Below the pieces are notes generated by a model. The model had not been told where the DNA came from, did no database searches, and worked only from the letters and a program-made list of their open reading frames with translations. A stretch of 64,000 nucleotides of DNA. It comes from Solen grandis. Lineage: Eukaryota > Mollusca > Bivalvia > Adapedonta > Solenidae. The stretch is taken from the NCBI GenBank assembly GCA_021229015.1, contig CM037785.1:42512304-42576303 (forward strand), given 5' to 3'. Both the position numbers and the translations under genes were made by a program. Position 1 is the stretch's first letter. The number at the start of each line of letters is the position of its first letter. Positions 47,538 through 57,999 of this stretch are shown here, in pieces.

Positions 47538-48155
47538 CTAAGGAGATAGCTTTATTGTGTTTGGTGCCCTTTCTTCCAAGTATACAATTTCCAGGGAATT
47601 CCATCCGAAGTCTTCGTTCAACACAGGAGCTGGTCCGCTAATCTTTTTCACCCATATCTTGTCGCCTTTTGCGAGATGGATTATGCTGACTTTGTTATTA
47701 CAGGAGCTATAATGAGTTCCAGTTATAAACTGATCTACCAGTCCACCATTGTGCACCAACTGATGAACTAGAAATGTATTGTCTTTGATACATACTGTAA
47801 CAGACACCATATAGAGTCCGGTGACTGGAGCCACAAAAGCCCCAGTCTCCACATTGTACGCATGCAAGTCATTCTGAACTGGAAGATTATACTTTATTCT
47901 CTGTCCATCACTGACACTCATATCTGCCGATATTCTCATATGCACTCTCAATGATGTTAAATTTCCTTTGGAGGCTTCAAGTGCGACAACCTTTTGTTTA
48001 AGGTTCTCGTTGTATAGTTCAAATCTGATGAGACGTTCCAGAATATTGGATTCGCAGCCAAACCGTGTACATCCATCACAGGTCGTCGGTTCCTGCGTCA
48101 GTACCGTTCCGGAATAAATCGTAACGAGCAAAATAACCAGTTTTACACCTGTCAT
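47538..48155 (-). CDS. Secreted C1q-domain-containing protein (intact, third copy)
   Basis: The 205-residue frame has the same layout as the gene at 26549-27166: signal peptide MTGVKLVILLVTIYSGTVLTQ, motif CDGCTRFGC, heptad segment, NLT site and C1q domain. It differs mostly in the C-terminal half (CIKDNTFLVHQL, KGDKIWVKKISGPAPVLNEDF, EERAPNTIKLSP), so it is a distinct paralogue. An in-frame ATG 20 codons upstream (48215) is probably 5' of the transcript start, judged from the TATA box at 48236-48243. An AATAAA word lies inside the last codons and is not necessarily used. No nearby intron signals are needed. A recognition lectin role is inferred from the family. Confidence 0.88.
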   Translation of the reverse strand: MTGVKLVILLVTIYSGTVLTQEPTTCDGCTRFGCESNILERLIRFELYNENLKQKVVALEASKGNLTSLRVHMRISADMSVSDGQRIKYNLPVQNDLHAYNVETGAFVAPVTGLYMVSVTVCIKDNTFLVHQLVHNGGLVDQFITGTHYSSCNNKVSIIHLAKGDKIWVKKISGPAPVLNEDFGWNSLEIVYLEERAPNTIKLSP

Positions 48156-48235
48156 CTTTGTCTCTGATTTCCGTTGAAATATTTTATTTTTATGTCCACC
48201 GAGAAAGAAACCCATAATTGAGGAGGTTCAACATA

Positions 48236-48243
48236 TTTATACT
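48236..48243 (-). promoter_or_regulatory. TATA box of the third C1q gene
   Basis: TATAAATA on the minus strand within GTATACGAGTATAAATATG, identical in context to the other copies. Confidence 0.6.
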
Positions 48244-48579
48244 CGTATACCCGGCTGCTAAGATTGTTTGTTCAATGCCTTTTTTTTTTTTCTTTTTTTC
48301 TTTTTTTTTTTTGAAAGGTTATAAATCCACTGGGTTAAGTTTTCACGCATCGAACAATTTGTATATCAAGATGCCCAAACCAAGAAATCTTCTTTTAATA
48401 TTTTTTAAGCAAGTGCATGTTTGTGTGAGGATAAACAAAATGTATTAATATTAAAAGTTCTAAGATAAATCAGCCATGAAAGATCAAAACCCTATAGAGG
48501 TTATATGCTCACAACTATGTTTGCAATTTGAGTCCATCTAGGTATATTCTATCAATATTTTCGTCAGATGTTATATTAA

Positions 48580-48860
48580 CCGTCCACGGTGGCATAAAGG
48601 GCCTTCGCCTCGTGAGCTAGAGTTCGTGAGTTCGATCCCCGGCCTCGATATATATTGATATCTATCTGCTTAGCATTCTGCATATATAGAGTGTAGGTCC
48701 AGAACTGGTTTACCCGGTTCTAGGATATTGTGACTGGGTGTGGTATCATGTCATTAATCTACAATAGCATTCTGCAGTTTTGGCTGCACCATAATGTGAC
48801 TGTGTGTGGTAACGTGATACTGCATTGTGAAAGCACTTTAACTGTCCCGAGTTAACATGG
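48580..48860 (+). mobile_element. SINE, family 2, with tRNA-like head
   Basis: ccgtccacggtggc, gagttcgatccccggcctcg and the family body ending taactgtcccgag. It is co-duplicated with the C1q gene. A (GA)n tract follows at about 48870-48902. Confidence 0.7.
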
Positions 48861-48869
48861 CCTGCATTT

Positions 48870-48907
<38 letters not shown>

Positions 48908-49364
48908 TACTGTAAATAACATCATCTCCGAATATATACTATAATAAAAGGCAACAAATACGTTATAAACAAGTAGCCGGAGGTATATTTTCTGATAAGG
49001 AATATGAATCTCTTTTATATTGAGCATGTACATGCATATTTTCTTAAAGGTATAAGATATTTATTTCAAGTAACTGCTGGATTGTTTCTACTTATATCTG
49101 AAGTGTATCTATTTCTCCACAGATCTTCTTTTTTCATAGGCATTCATCAAATTTCGTGAAGTCTGCTGAGAGAAACTGGTGGAATTGAATTGAATTCGTG
49201 AATTGATAAAATCATCCACGAAATCCACGAACATTAGTCATCCGAAAATATTAATGAGTTTACTGTATTAGCATTGCTTGCAATTTCGTTTCCTTAATTG
49301 GAAGTAGACTTCTTTGAAATAAATGACGCAAAGTTAAAAGCTGGTATTGTAAAGGAAGTTTAAA

Positions 49365-50000
49365 ATCAATGAATATTGTTGTCATCTTAACAAACATTTT
49401 TTTTTCCATGAGTATAAAAATATCTACCAATGAATATCGTTGGAATACTCATGCGACACTCTCGTACGTCATCATTTCTAAGTGGGTCAAAAGTGAGGGT
49501 AGACAAATACTTCGAAAAAAAACTGACTACTGCCAACTGGTTTTCAAAACTAAGTCTTTATTCAGGTTTATCTTAAAATTCAAGGTACAAATGAATGGAA
49601 CATGTCCCATAGGGGCTTCTTTTTATTATCTTAATCTTAGGAGGTATAATATATAAGGTTAATTGTCTAATTATCATGCATTACATATTTTGATGAGGAT
49701 ATCATGTTAACCAATGTTTCTGATTAACTTCTGCAAATATGATCTAAGATGATGTAAATTGTGTTTGAAATATATTGAAATTATTCTGTAATTATTTCTT
49801 GTTGGCACAATATGTTTTGCTGTATCTTTCAGACACGTAATTGCCTACAATCAAGTTTATCCAAAGAAAGGTAAAAATAACCTTAAGCACTAATAACTAT
49901 GTTGTAAAACCTCATATAAAGACCACCTCAATATAAAGATCATCTCACTATTAAAACCACTATTTTTAAGTCCCTATTCCCCTATTTCCTGTTAATTGTA
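49365..50000. other. Intergenic before the gap, with ataaagaccacctc repeats
   Basis: Close to the gap, short repeats (cctcatataaagaccacctc, aatataaagatcatctc) suggest the edge of another interspersed or tandem repeat, a likely reason for the assembly break. Confidence 0.45.
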
Positions 50001-50100
50001 NNNNNNNNNNNNNNNNNNNNNNNNNNNNNNNNNNNNNNNNNNNNNNNNNNNNNNNNNNNNNNNNNNNNNNNNNNNNNNNNNNNNNNNNNNNNNNNNNNNN
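50001..50100. other. Assembly gap, 100 N
   Basis: Exactly 100 N, a conventional gap of unknown size. Continuity between the two sides is not demonstrated by sequence. Confidence 0.99.
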
Positions 50101-51293
50101 TATTTTCATTTCTGGATCTAATCAATAACATGAAAAAAATTTGATATTATAGTAATATTTCATAAACCTCTATCTTATGTATATCTAAGCTTCGTAGTTA
50201 CAATAAATATCAACTTACCGTGTATTGACTTTCAATTCAGTTGCAGATTTCAATTTTGTTCATGAAAATGTATGTCGGGCTTCAATTCGCTCTGCTCCGA
50301 TCAGAATATGAAAAATCTCAACTCTTATAATGGTTTTGCAACCACTCAGGGTTTTCGATGACACACAAAATTGTGCTTTTGTCGCAAAATAATCTGAAAT
50401 GACCCCCATATTGAATGCTAGTGCGCCGTCAATGACGCTTTTTTCAAAACCAGGTTCTAAATATAAGACACATTCGATTGATATCAAATACTGTCAGTTT
50501 AAACCTACTATATGTGTTTCCTTTAATTTGGAAACAACATGTACGTTCCAGACGTTCATTTTATTTTTTTGCTTGCTCTGAATAACAGATCAAGATATAG
50601 GACTTTCTTTTTTCTTAAAATAGAACCTGGACTGCCAGCATTGCATAAAACGATGACCTCACATCGTTGTCGTCCCGAATATTAGGCTGTCTGTTTACGT
50701 GCATGGAAGCATGATTTTATTTATGTAGACTTACTTTAATTTTTTCTCACCATGTATCGCCCTTTTATATATTTAGATAAATTTATCACAGAAAAATTCC
50801 CCCTTTATAAATTAGTCTGATGTTCCAATACGTTCTGTACAACTAGTCCCAACCAATGAATTATGATGGAGAGTTGTTGCATAGCAACGCATTCGGATCA
50901 TTGCAAATGCTGCAACAATTGTTTATTATTATTATTACCTAGCTGCAGGTATGTCCCCCTAAAATTTCAAATGACCCCTAAATCAAATATTCGAGGGGAC
51001 ACATGTCCCCAAAATGAAAATGTATATATTACACCCTGACTACTCCCATTTTAAAACGATATTTATCAAATTGTAAAAGCTTGAAAATTTCAATTTATAA
51101 TTAAAATCGACAGAGTGTGTTGACTTTTTGATAATGTTAATAAAAATAATCTCAAATCATGTTAAAAATAAAATGGGATACAAAAGGGATCAATTCCGCA
51201 TTGCTACATATATTTTGCCTTCATTTTCAGCATTGAATACAATTCATTCCTGGATTTTTTTTGGCGTATTATCACTTCATTTATTACGAAAAT

Positions 51294-51446
51294 ATGCCGA
51301 AACTGCAACCGAAAGGATTTATACCTCCAAATCCGGTTCCATTGACAACCTACGAACCAAATACAGTATGCCCGGCGGTGATCCGCCGTGCAATGACACT
51401 GCAACAGTTAGTCCATGCACGGAATATGGTACAGGGGGGAAAATGA
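51294..51446 (+). CDS. Possible coding exon, unrecognised protein
   Basis: From the ATG at 51294 the frame reads MPKLQPKGFIPPNPVPLTTY, EPNTVCPAVIRRAMTLQQLV, and HARNMVQGGK before TGA. Its balanced, protein-like composition is unlike the surrounding AT-rich sequence. A T-rich stretch ending in TTTTCAG (about 51226-51232) could be a splice acceptor upstream. GTACAG after AATATG (about 51430) is a weak possible donor. I do not recognise the family. A longer overlapping frame (51128-51544) is Lys/Asn-rich and less convincing. Confidence 0.35.
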   Translation: MPKLQPKGFIPPNPVPLTTYEPNTVCPAVIRRAMTLQQLVHARNMVQGGK

Positions 51447-51679
51447 AAAAAAGGGGGAAAAATATATATTCCAGGCAGGAGGAAATGCCTCCTATAGTCT
51501 CCGAATATTTGACCAAAAAAAACCCACTGTCCATGCTCCCTTAAAATGGAGTTAACATCACCAAAATTTATTGAGGGGTTGGCGTATTGACTGAATCTTT
51601 TTTTAATTACTTTTAAAAACCACTTAAATGAGATTGATTTAAGAATCCTTGACTGAGACCAATATTCGGCTATTCTATT

Positions 51680-52640
51680 TCATATAATTGCAGATGATAT
51701 ATGTATCATAAAAATACAAGTTTCTGCCTGTGCTAGTGGTGAGCTGATTAATCATAAAGTCAACGAATCAGTGACGAGCTACTGGTTGACGTGACGATGA
51801 CGACGAAAATATTTCGTTGACGAATTATTACCAAAAAAGGGGTGTTGTTATGAAAACGCAGCCATCTGGTTGTAACCTCTTCATGAAAAGTTGCACTTTG
51901 CACATCGTTGGCCTCTGGTTGTAACCTCTTATACTTTATCTCGGTTCAATGTTTATACATGTATTTGAATATTTGAGAAATTAACATCTATACCTAATAC
52001 ATATCTATATAATCTATATAGTACAGAATACTTTATTTTCATGTTGTACAGTAAGAGAGTTTTAATAGGCATTTACTCCAAACATGGTATATTTGGTATT
52101 TAATCATGATTAATCAATTAATCAGTGACTTTTGTCTCTGATTAATCGACAAATATTTTTTCGACTGATTCCAATCACTAGCCTGTGCCTTGTTTACCGA
52201 TAATGTCATGGGGTTTTGCGGATTGTTGAAACACCCGTCCAAAAACTGATGAATAAATGGAGGTAACTGGCTGTGTTATATTTGAAGATCTAACAATAAT
52301 AACAAAAAAATGTATTTAACATATTTCTTCATATTTTTTATAAAAATTAATGTATATTTACTTTAGTTCACTAACAGTTATAAAAAATCATCTGCTGTAT
52401 AAAAAAAAAAAAAAAAAAAAAATATTATCTAGAGTCTAATAAAAATAAGATTTTAAAAAAAAAGTAAACCCGTATGAAAAAAGTCTTGTTTGAAATTTAT
52501 TTATGTTATTTATATAATTCTAATTTTTCAAGGTATAATTGTAGGACATTATTATTAGTGGTTGTATTTGAGACAGCTGAAATAAATAACAGTAAATAAA
52601 TTCATATCAATTTATTTAATGATGATACTGATGAAAATAG
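51680..52640. repeat. Repeat block B' (copy of 56790-57720)
   Basis: Both copies share tctgcctgtgctagtggtga, ttcgttgacgaatt, gggttttgcgg-ttgttgaaacacc, and tttgaagatctaacaataataac. They carry an A-rich run at the same place (52399-52421 here). The second copy differs by many small indels and homopolymer changes. Confidence 0.8.
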
Positions 52641-52677
52641 AAATTAAAACATTTAAATGGGGAAACACTATGAGAGT

Positions 52678-53848
52678 TAAGGGTGTAACGATATGCTTAC
52701 CCAATGATACGATACATATCGCGATACAGTGGACATGATACCATACGTATCCCGATACGGGCTTTAATTTTTGTCAACCTTGTTTCCTATCTTTAAATAA
52801 AAAAAAAATGATGAAGAGACAAAGATAAATTCTTGTTTAATATATTAGTTTTTATCATAATAATTACAAATTAAGTTTTGCTTTCTGTAGACACTTTTTT
52901 ATATGATTTAATTTTTGTTTACTGATAAAAATCTTGTTTTAACGCATTAAATAATCAAAAGTAATATCAAAACTACATGATAATGCTGTATATATTGCAG
53001 AAACTTAAACTTATAAGACTTATTTTAAATGCTTATTCTATAATAGACGTCAGCATGACAACCACTTAAATATTTTCAATGCAATCACTAAAGAGGATAC
53101 TTGAAGTTGAAGCATCCACATTTATACCAAGGAAAAAACACCTGCAGTTCCAGTCGGATGAAGTTTTGATTTCAGATGTTCGATTTGCGATAATTTGCAT
53201 CAGACTAAGCATTTAATTGATGCCATTTCATTTAAATCAGTATCTTTCATGTAGTTACCTTTTGAAATTTCGCTCTTTTGCTCAAAATGCAAACTGATCC
53301 ATCAATTAAATTGATTAAAAAAATACAGAGGTCATCAAACATTGTTGATGTTCACCGCATATGGCCACCATTGTGATGATTACGCAATTTTAGCTGTAAA
53401 ACAGTAGCCGGTAGAGAGCATGAAAGATGTTAACCAATATTTTGAACGATACTATCCGAATATTCCGTATCATTGCATAATTTGGAGGCATAAAATGTGT
53501 GTTGATTGGATAATATTCCAAGAATGACTCCTGCCTTTTTATTGATTTTTAACTACCCACAGCAAGTGCTTTCATTGAAGTAATATACACTGTAGAGCGA
53601 TATGCGTTATTTACTTTCTCTTTTGTTTTCTTTTAAGTTAATGGATGGGAAAATCATATAATTTTTATTTCTCGGAGGCGAAAAATATCTTTTTTTTTCC
53701 GAGGGGAAGCCGCTGTTTAAAAGAAGAAAAAAAAACCCGGGAATTACAATACCGTACTGTAACCGTGCAGACCTGGATGCGTACCGTGAACCGTACTGTA
53801 AAGAAAATACTGCGGTGTATCGTCGTACGGTATACTGTTACACCCTTA
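52678..53848. mobile_element. 1171-bp hAT-type non-autonomous element, 8-bp TSD
   Basis: Perfect ATGAGAGT copies flank it at 52670-52677 and 53849-53856. The termini TAAGGGTGTAAC and GTTACACCCTTA are perfect 12-bp inverted repeats. Both ends continue with cgatac/gtatcg-rich subterminal repeats, as is usual for hAT ends. No transposase frame is present inside. The 8-bp duplication is the hAT superfamily's hallmark. Confidence 0.88.
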
Positions 53849-53859
53849 ATGAGAGTATC

Positions 53860-55340
53860 TATCCTTCATTCACCCATTCAATCAGTGTAATTTGCTGAAA
53901 ACCTCCTAAACCCACTTCACTGAAGTGTCAACTGTCAAAATTACCTTTACTGTGAAATACATAGGTGAAGGTCGGTCGTGTAAAAATCATGCGTTGTTTT
54001 TTTTGTTTTTTTTTACTGTTATTCATAATACAATTTAATGGGATTTTTTCTGAGGAAGGGGAATTTTGGAGGATATTTTTGGGGAAAAAGGTGGTAAAAT
54101 GACTTGAGGAAGTAGCCGGTAACTGGCTTATGCAAAGAAGGGTAAAAAGGCCCTAGTCTCTTATTTCAGGAATCATGTTAAGTATTTGGTGATAAAAGAT
54201 TAAAAGTCCTTTGAATTATACAAAAAAATTGCTATAATACATTAATATGTCGATTCTGTTACTAGGGGCTGATTCCAGTAAATCAGTAGATTCCGGTATT
54301 CCCAAATACTGCTGGTGATCAGTTTTTGCCCTTGCTATCAGAACTGCAGGTTTAAAGAGTTGATCTATTCCCCTTGGTGATCTTGGTTTGTTCATTTAAA
54401 GACATTTTTAAAGGGGTTTAAAAATAATACAATCAATATTTTCTGCACCGATATTTATCCTGTCACTAGACTCACATTGTGGTATAAACTGCCTATCGAA
54501 TAAACTTAGCTTTATACTCATTTTTGACTTCATCCGTCCCTGACTACATTCTTGTTTACAACATCATTTGTGTGATCGGACTGATGGTTTATTTTATGTT
54601 CTTCCTTTTAATTTTTCCTGTGTATTGCTTTGAAATGATAGGATAAATAGAATACTAGGTAAGTGTTAAATAAAAGATGTTTATCCTGCTGGGCTTAGAA
54701 AATATAAAACGCTCGCCAAGGCTCACAGTTTATATCTCGTACGGTACTCTATTCCGACGCAAAACTATTCTGATGCCTTTTTTGTTTTGACCTCGATTTT
54801 TATTAAATGGATTTCATGTGACATCATTCTTACAAGTTTTGTTTGTCAACATCCCTTTTAGTGTTAGAAAGCCAAAATGTGGCGAGTTATTGATGCAGGG
54901 CTATTATTTAGTGTACTTCATACAACACACCTGCAAAACCTCCTTTTCATTAATTACTTTTTCTCATCTGGCATATTTTCAGTGAAACAATGATATAATA
55001 AAATATGTGCAACCAACATTTCCTCGTATATTATTTCTGACACGAAAATTCAATTTTTAAGAACTTGCTACAATGATTAAATGAAAAACTAATCAGATGC
55101 GTCGTTTCATTGTACTCTCAAGTCAGCCTCACTGAATTATACAGACATGCACACTAGTGATTTTTCGTTGAAAAAACGAAGTCAGCCACTTGAAAACAAT
55201 TGTAAGACTGAATAAATGATTTAGTTTTACCATACAAAGGAAAACAATATTTTTTATGTTAAATTAAAAAAGACCATTTTTTTCTTACATGCGTCAGAAC
55301 TGTGTACTTGAGGATATTTTTAAGCCTCGCAGAATATATT
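53860..55340. other. Possible intron or intergenic sequence, no gene seen
   Basis: AT-rich sequence between the hAT element and the candidate exon at 55376. No repeats or coding frames are recognised. Confidence 0.35.
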
Positions 55341-55375
55341 GAACGACTTTGCTATTTAAGTATCCTTTAATCTTC

Positions 55376-55594
55376 CTTGATATAAATACAGTTTGGTGCT
55401 TTAATTTACCTGATGAAAGGCTTAGACCCACGATGATAGGTCCTCACGGGATAAATATGATTGTTAGTTACGGTAGGAGACAAAGAAAATACGGATTAAC
55501 ACAATACCCTGACAGCAAAATAACTGAGTCAGTCACGGGATTTTGTGATGATATCGGATGTCAAATTAAGGAAAAACATACCTTTGGCCTATAA
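55376..55594 (+). CDS. Possible terminal coding exon, unrecognised protein
   Basis: After a pyrimidine-rich stretch ending ATACAG there is an open frame: VWCFNLPDERLRPTMIGPHG, INMIVSYGRRQRKYGLTQYP, then DSKITESVTGFCDDIGCQIK, ending at TAA (55594). The composition is protein-like and the start coincides with the putative acceptor. AATAAA-like words follow at about 55918-55928. No ATG starts it naturally, which fits an internal or last exon. The family is unrecognised; it could belong with the exon at 51294, but the splice phases do not directly match, so further exons would be required. Confidence 0.4.
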   Translation, partial: LDINTVWCFNLPDERLRPTMIGPHGINMIVSYGRRQRKYGLTQYPDSKITESVTGFCDDIGCQIKEKHTFGL

Positions 55595-55599
55595 AGCCA

Positions 55600-56400
55600 T
55601 TTTCTAATGGAATTCATTGTTTAGGTTATGGCTGCTCCTCTGATTTTTAGATTACTTTAAAGCATTATTACATATCAACGCTGTAAACTTTGATAACATT
55701 CTTATTTCGTTGTTTTCGTGCTCCTTCGATGGTTTTTGTCTCGACTTTTCTCGTATCTCCCGAGACTTCCTGATTACTAGTTTGCGGTGTCTAATCCGCC
55801 AATCTCTACGCAGTTATCTCCCCTTCATTCTTCGGCTAGATCTCTGCCACCATGAGAAGATATCAGGATTTCTGATATACAAGTTTTAGCCTTCCAAAAG
55901 TCAGTGAAATTTTCCCCAAATAAATAAATACTTGACAATAAATTGTATCTTGGATAAAACGTGTATTGTAAAGTTAGTGAGGGTTGAAAAAAAATATGTC
56001 GATGTACATATATTTTAGTAGAATATTATATGCTTCAAGATCAAACTCAATAATGTAATGTTTATTTATTTATTATTTTATTTTATTTTATTTTATTTAC
56101 TAAGGTACTAAAATTTCGTTGAGCTTTGCCACGTCTTTAGAAGTTGTTCCCCTTGATTATTTCTAGAATTTTTTTCTTTAACGGAGCTCCTTGTTAACAC
56201 GAGATTTATTAATTCTAAAATAACCGTTTATTTTTATCTAATAAAAATTAATTAATCACATTGATTTCCTAAAATATGTGTAGTTATTTATTGTGAGAAA
56301 AACATTTCATTAAGTTTCAAGTAATAAAATAGCTCCGCCCTATAGGGGATGTATAGAGATATTTTAATTTGGATTATATTTTTTGAATTACCTCCGACCG
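55600..56400. other. Possible 3' UTR and intergenic sequence
   Basis: No coding or recognisable repeats apart from a (tttta)n patch at about 56058-56100. Confidence 0.35.
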
Positions 56401-56509
56401 GTTAAGGCCGGCGAGAGGTTGGGGGGGTCCCAATGGTATGGCCCCGGCCCCCGGGGGACCCCCCGAAAAATCGTCTGCCTGCAAAATACGTTTCCATGGT
56501 AGCCAACAC

Positions 56510-57502
56510 TCATTGGCAGGGATTTCTAGAGGGACTCACCCCAGCCAGGGGAAATGTCCCTGGAAAGCTCGGACATTTCGAATCTTCCTTTTTATCTGCG
56601 CAAATCTGCCTTCCCCGGGGCAAGTTAAGGAACACAATTGGGGCGGGTTTTTGAAGATTTTCAACCCGCAAACCCCCCTTTTCCCATGCGAATTGGGGTT
56701 TTTGTGCCGCAAATTGATGATCGATCTCTACATGTTGAAAAGAAAATAACATGGGGGGCCTTTTGAACCCACTTATTCTATTTCTATATTGCGATGATTA
56801 TGTACAAAAAAAAACAATTTTCTGCCTGTGCTAGTGGTGACTGATTAATCAAAAAGTAAACAAATCAGTGACGACTACGGTTTGAGGGACGATGACGACA
56901 AAAAATATTTCGTTGACGAATTTTTTTCCCAAAAAAGGGGGTGTTTTTTAAATATTTCAACGGCGTTGTTTGGGTAATTTTTTAATTTGATAAATTGATA
57001 TTTCAAATTTTGCATTTTGCACTTTTTTTGGCTTGGTTTAACCTCTTATACTTTATCTGGGTTCAATGTTTATACATGTATTTAAATATTTGAAAAATTA
57101 ACATCATCCCAATACATATTATATAATTAATAGTACAGAATACTTTATTTAGTTGTACAGTAAGGAGTTTTAATAGGATTTACCCAAAAATGGGATATTT
57201 GGTATTTAATCAGATTTTTCAAATTTAATCAGTGACTTTTTTCTCTGATTTAAACGACGAATATTTTTTTCGACTGTTCCAATCACTAGCCTGTCCCTTT
57301 TTTACCCTAAGTCATGGGTTTTTTCGGGTTGTTGAAACACCCCTCCCAAAAAAAAGATGAATAAAAGGAGGGGAAATGGTGTGTTATATTTGAAGATCTA
57401 ACAATAATAACAAAAAAATGTTTTAACATATTTTTTCAATTTTTTATGAAAATTAATGTAAATTTTTTTTTAGTTCCTAAAAATTATAAAAAAACATTGC
57501 TG

Positions 57503-57536
<34 letters not shown>

Positions 57537-57995
57537 AATTTTTCTAGAGTCTAAAAAAAATAAGATTATAAAAAAAAAATTCCAGTATGAAAAAAGTCTT
57601 GTTTTAAAATTTTTTTATTTATTTATATAATTTAATTTTTCAAGGTAAAATTGTAGGACATTATTATTAGTGGGTTTTATTTGAGACAGCGAAATAAAAA
57701 ACAGTAAAATAAATTCTATCAATTTATTTGGGAGTTGGCAGGGACTCATAGAGGGGTCACCCCTGCAGAGGAATTCCCCGGCAAGTCGGGCATTTTGAAT
57801 CTTCCCTTTTTTTCTGCAGCAAAAATCTGCCTTAACCGGGGCAGAGTTAAGGAACACAATTGGGGCTGAGATTGAAGATCTTTCAATCTCGCAAACCCTT
57901 CTCTATCCATGCGAAGTCGGGTGTTGTGCCGCAAATTGTATGATAGCGATCTCTACATGTTGAAAAGATAAGTAACATGCAGGGCCTTAGAACCC
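56510..57995. repeat. Direct repeat A-B-A' (A 56510-56775, A' 57725-57995)
   Basis: A and A' share ttggcagggactc, ttttgaatcttcc, aaatctgcctt-cccggggca, gttaaggaacacaattgggg, gccgcaaattg-atgat, and gatctctacatgttgaaaag. B between them is the second copy of 51680-52640. A/A' could be long terminal-type repeats, tandem units, or an assembly artefact. The B copy here carries many indels relative to 51.7 kb. Confidence 0.65.
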
Positions 57996-57999
57996 ACTT

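Larger units (their letters stand above)
47538..49360. repeat. Third, partial copy of the C1q gene block
   Basis: The gene and its upstream flank match 41733-44160 in the same orientation, including the family 2 SINE. About 530 bp present in the right arm (43500-44035, with SINE and MITE pieces) is absent here, where atgagtttactgtattagcattgc is continuous. Confidence 0.8.

Noticed and set aside
49369..49656. 95-codon ORF after the third C1q block
   Set aside because: AT-biased composition, no signal, splice or domain evidence.
51128..51544. 138-codon ORF overlapping the candidate exon
   Set aside because: It starts in AT-rich sequence and is Lys/Asn-rich with a poly-Lys tail from A runs. 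The shorter frame at 51294 has the more protein-like composition.
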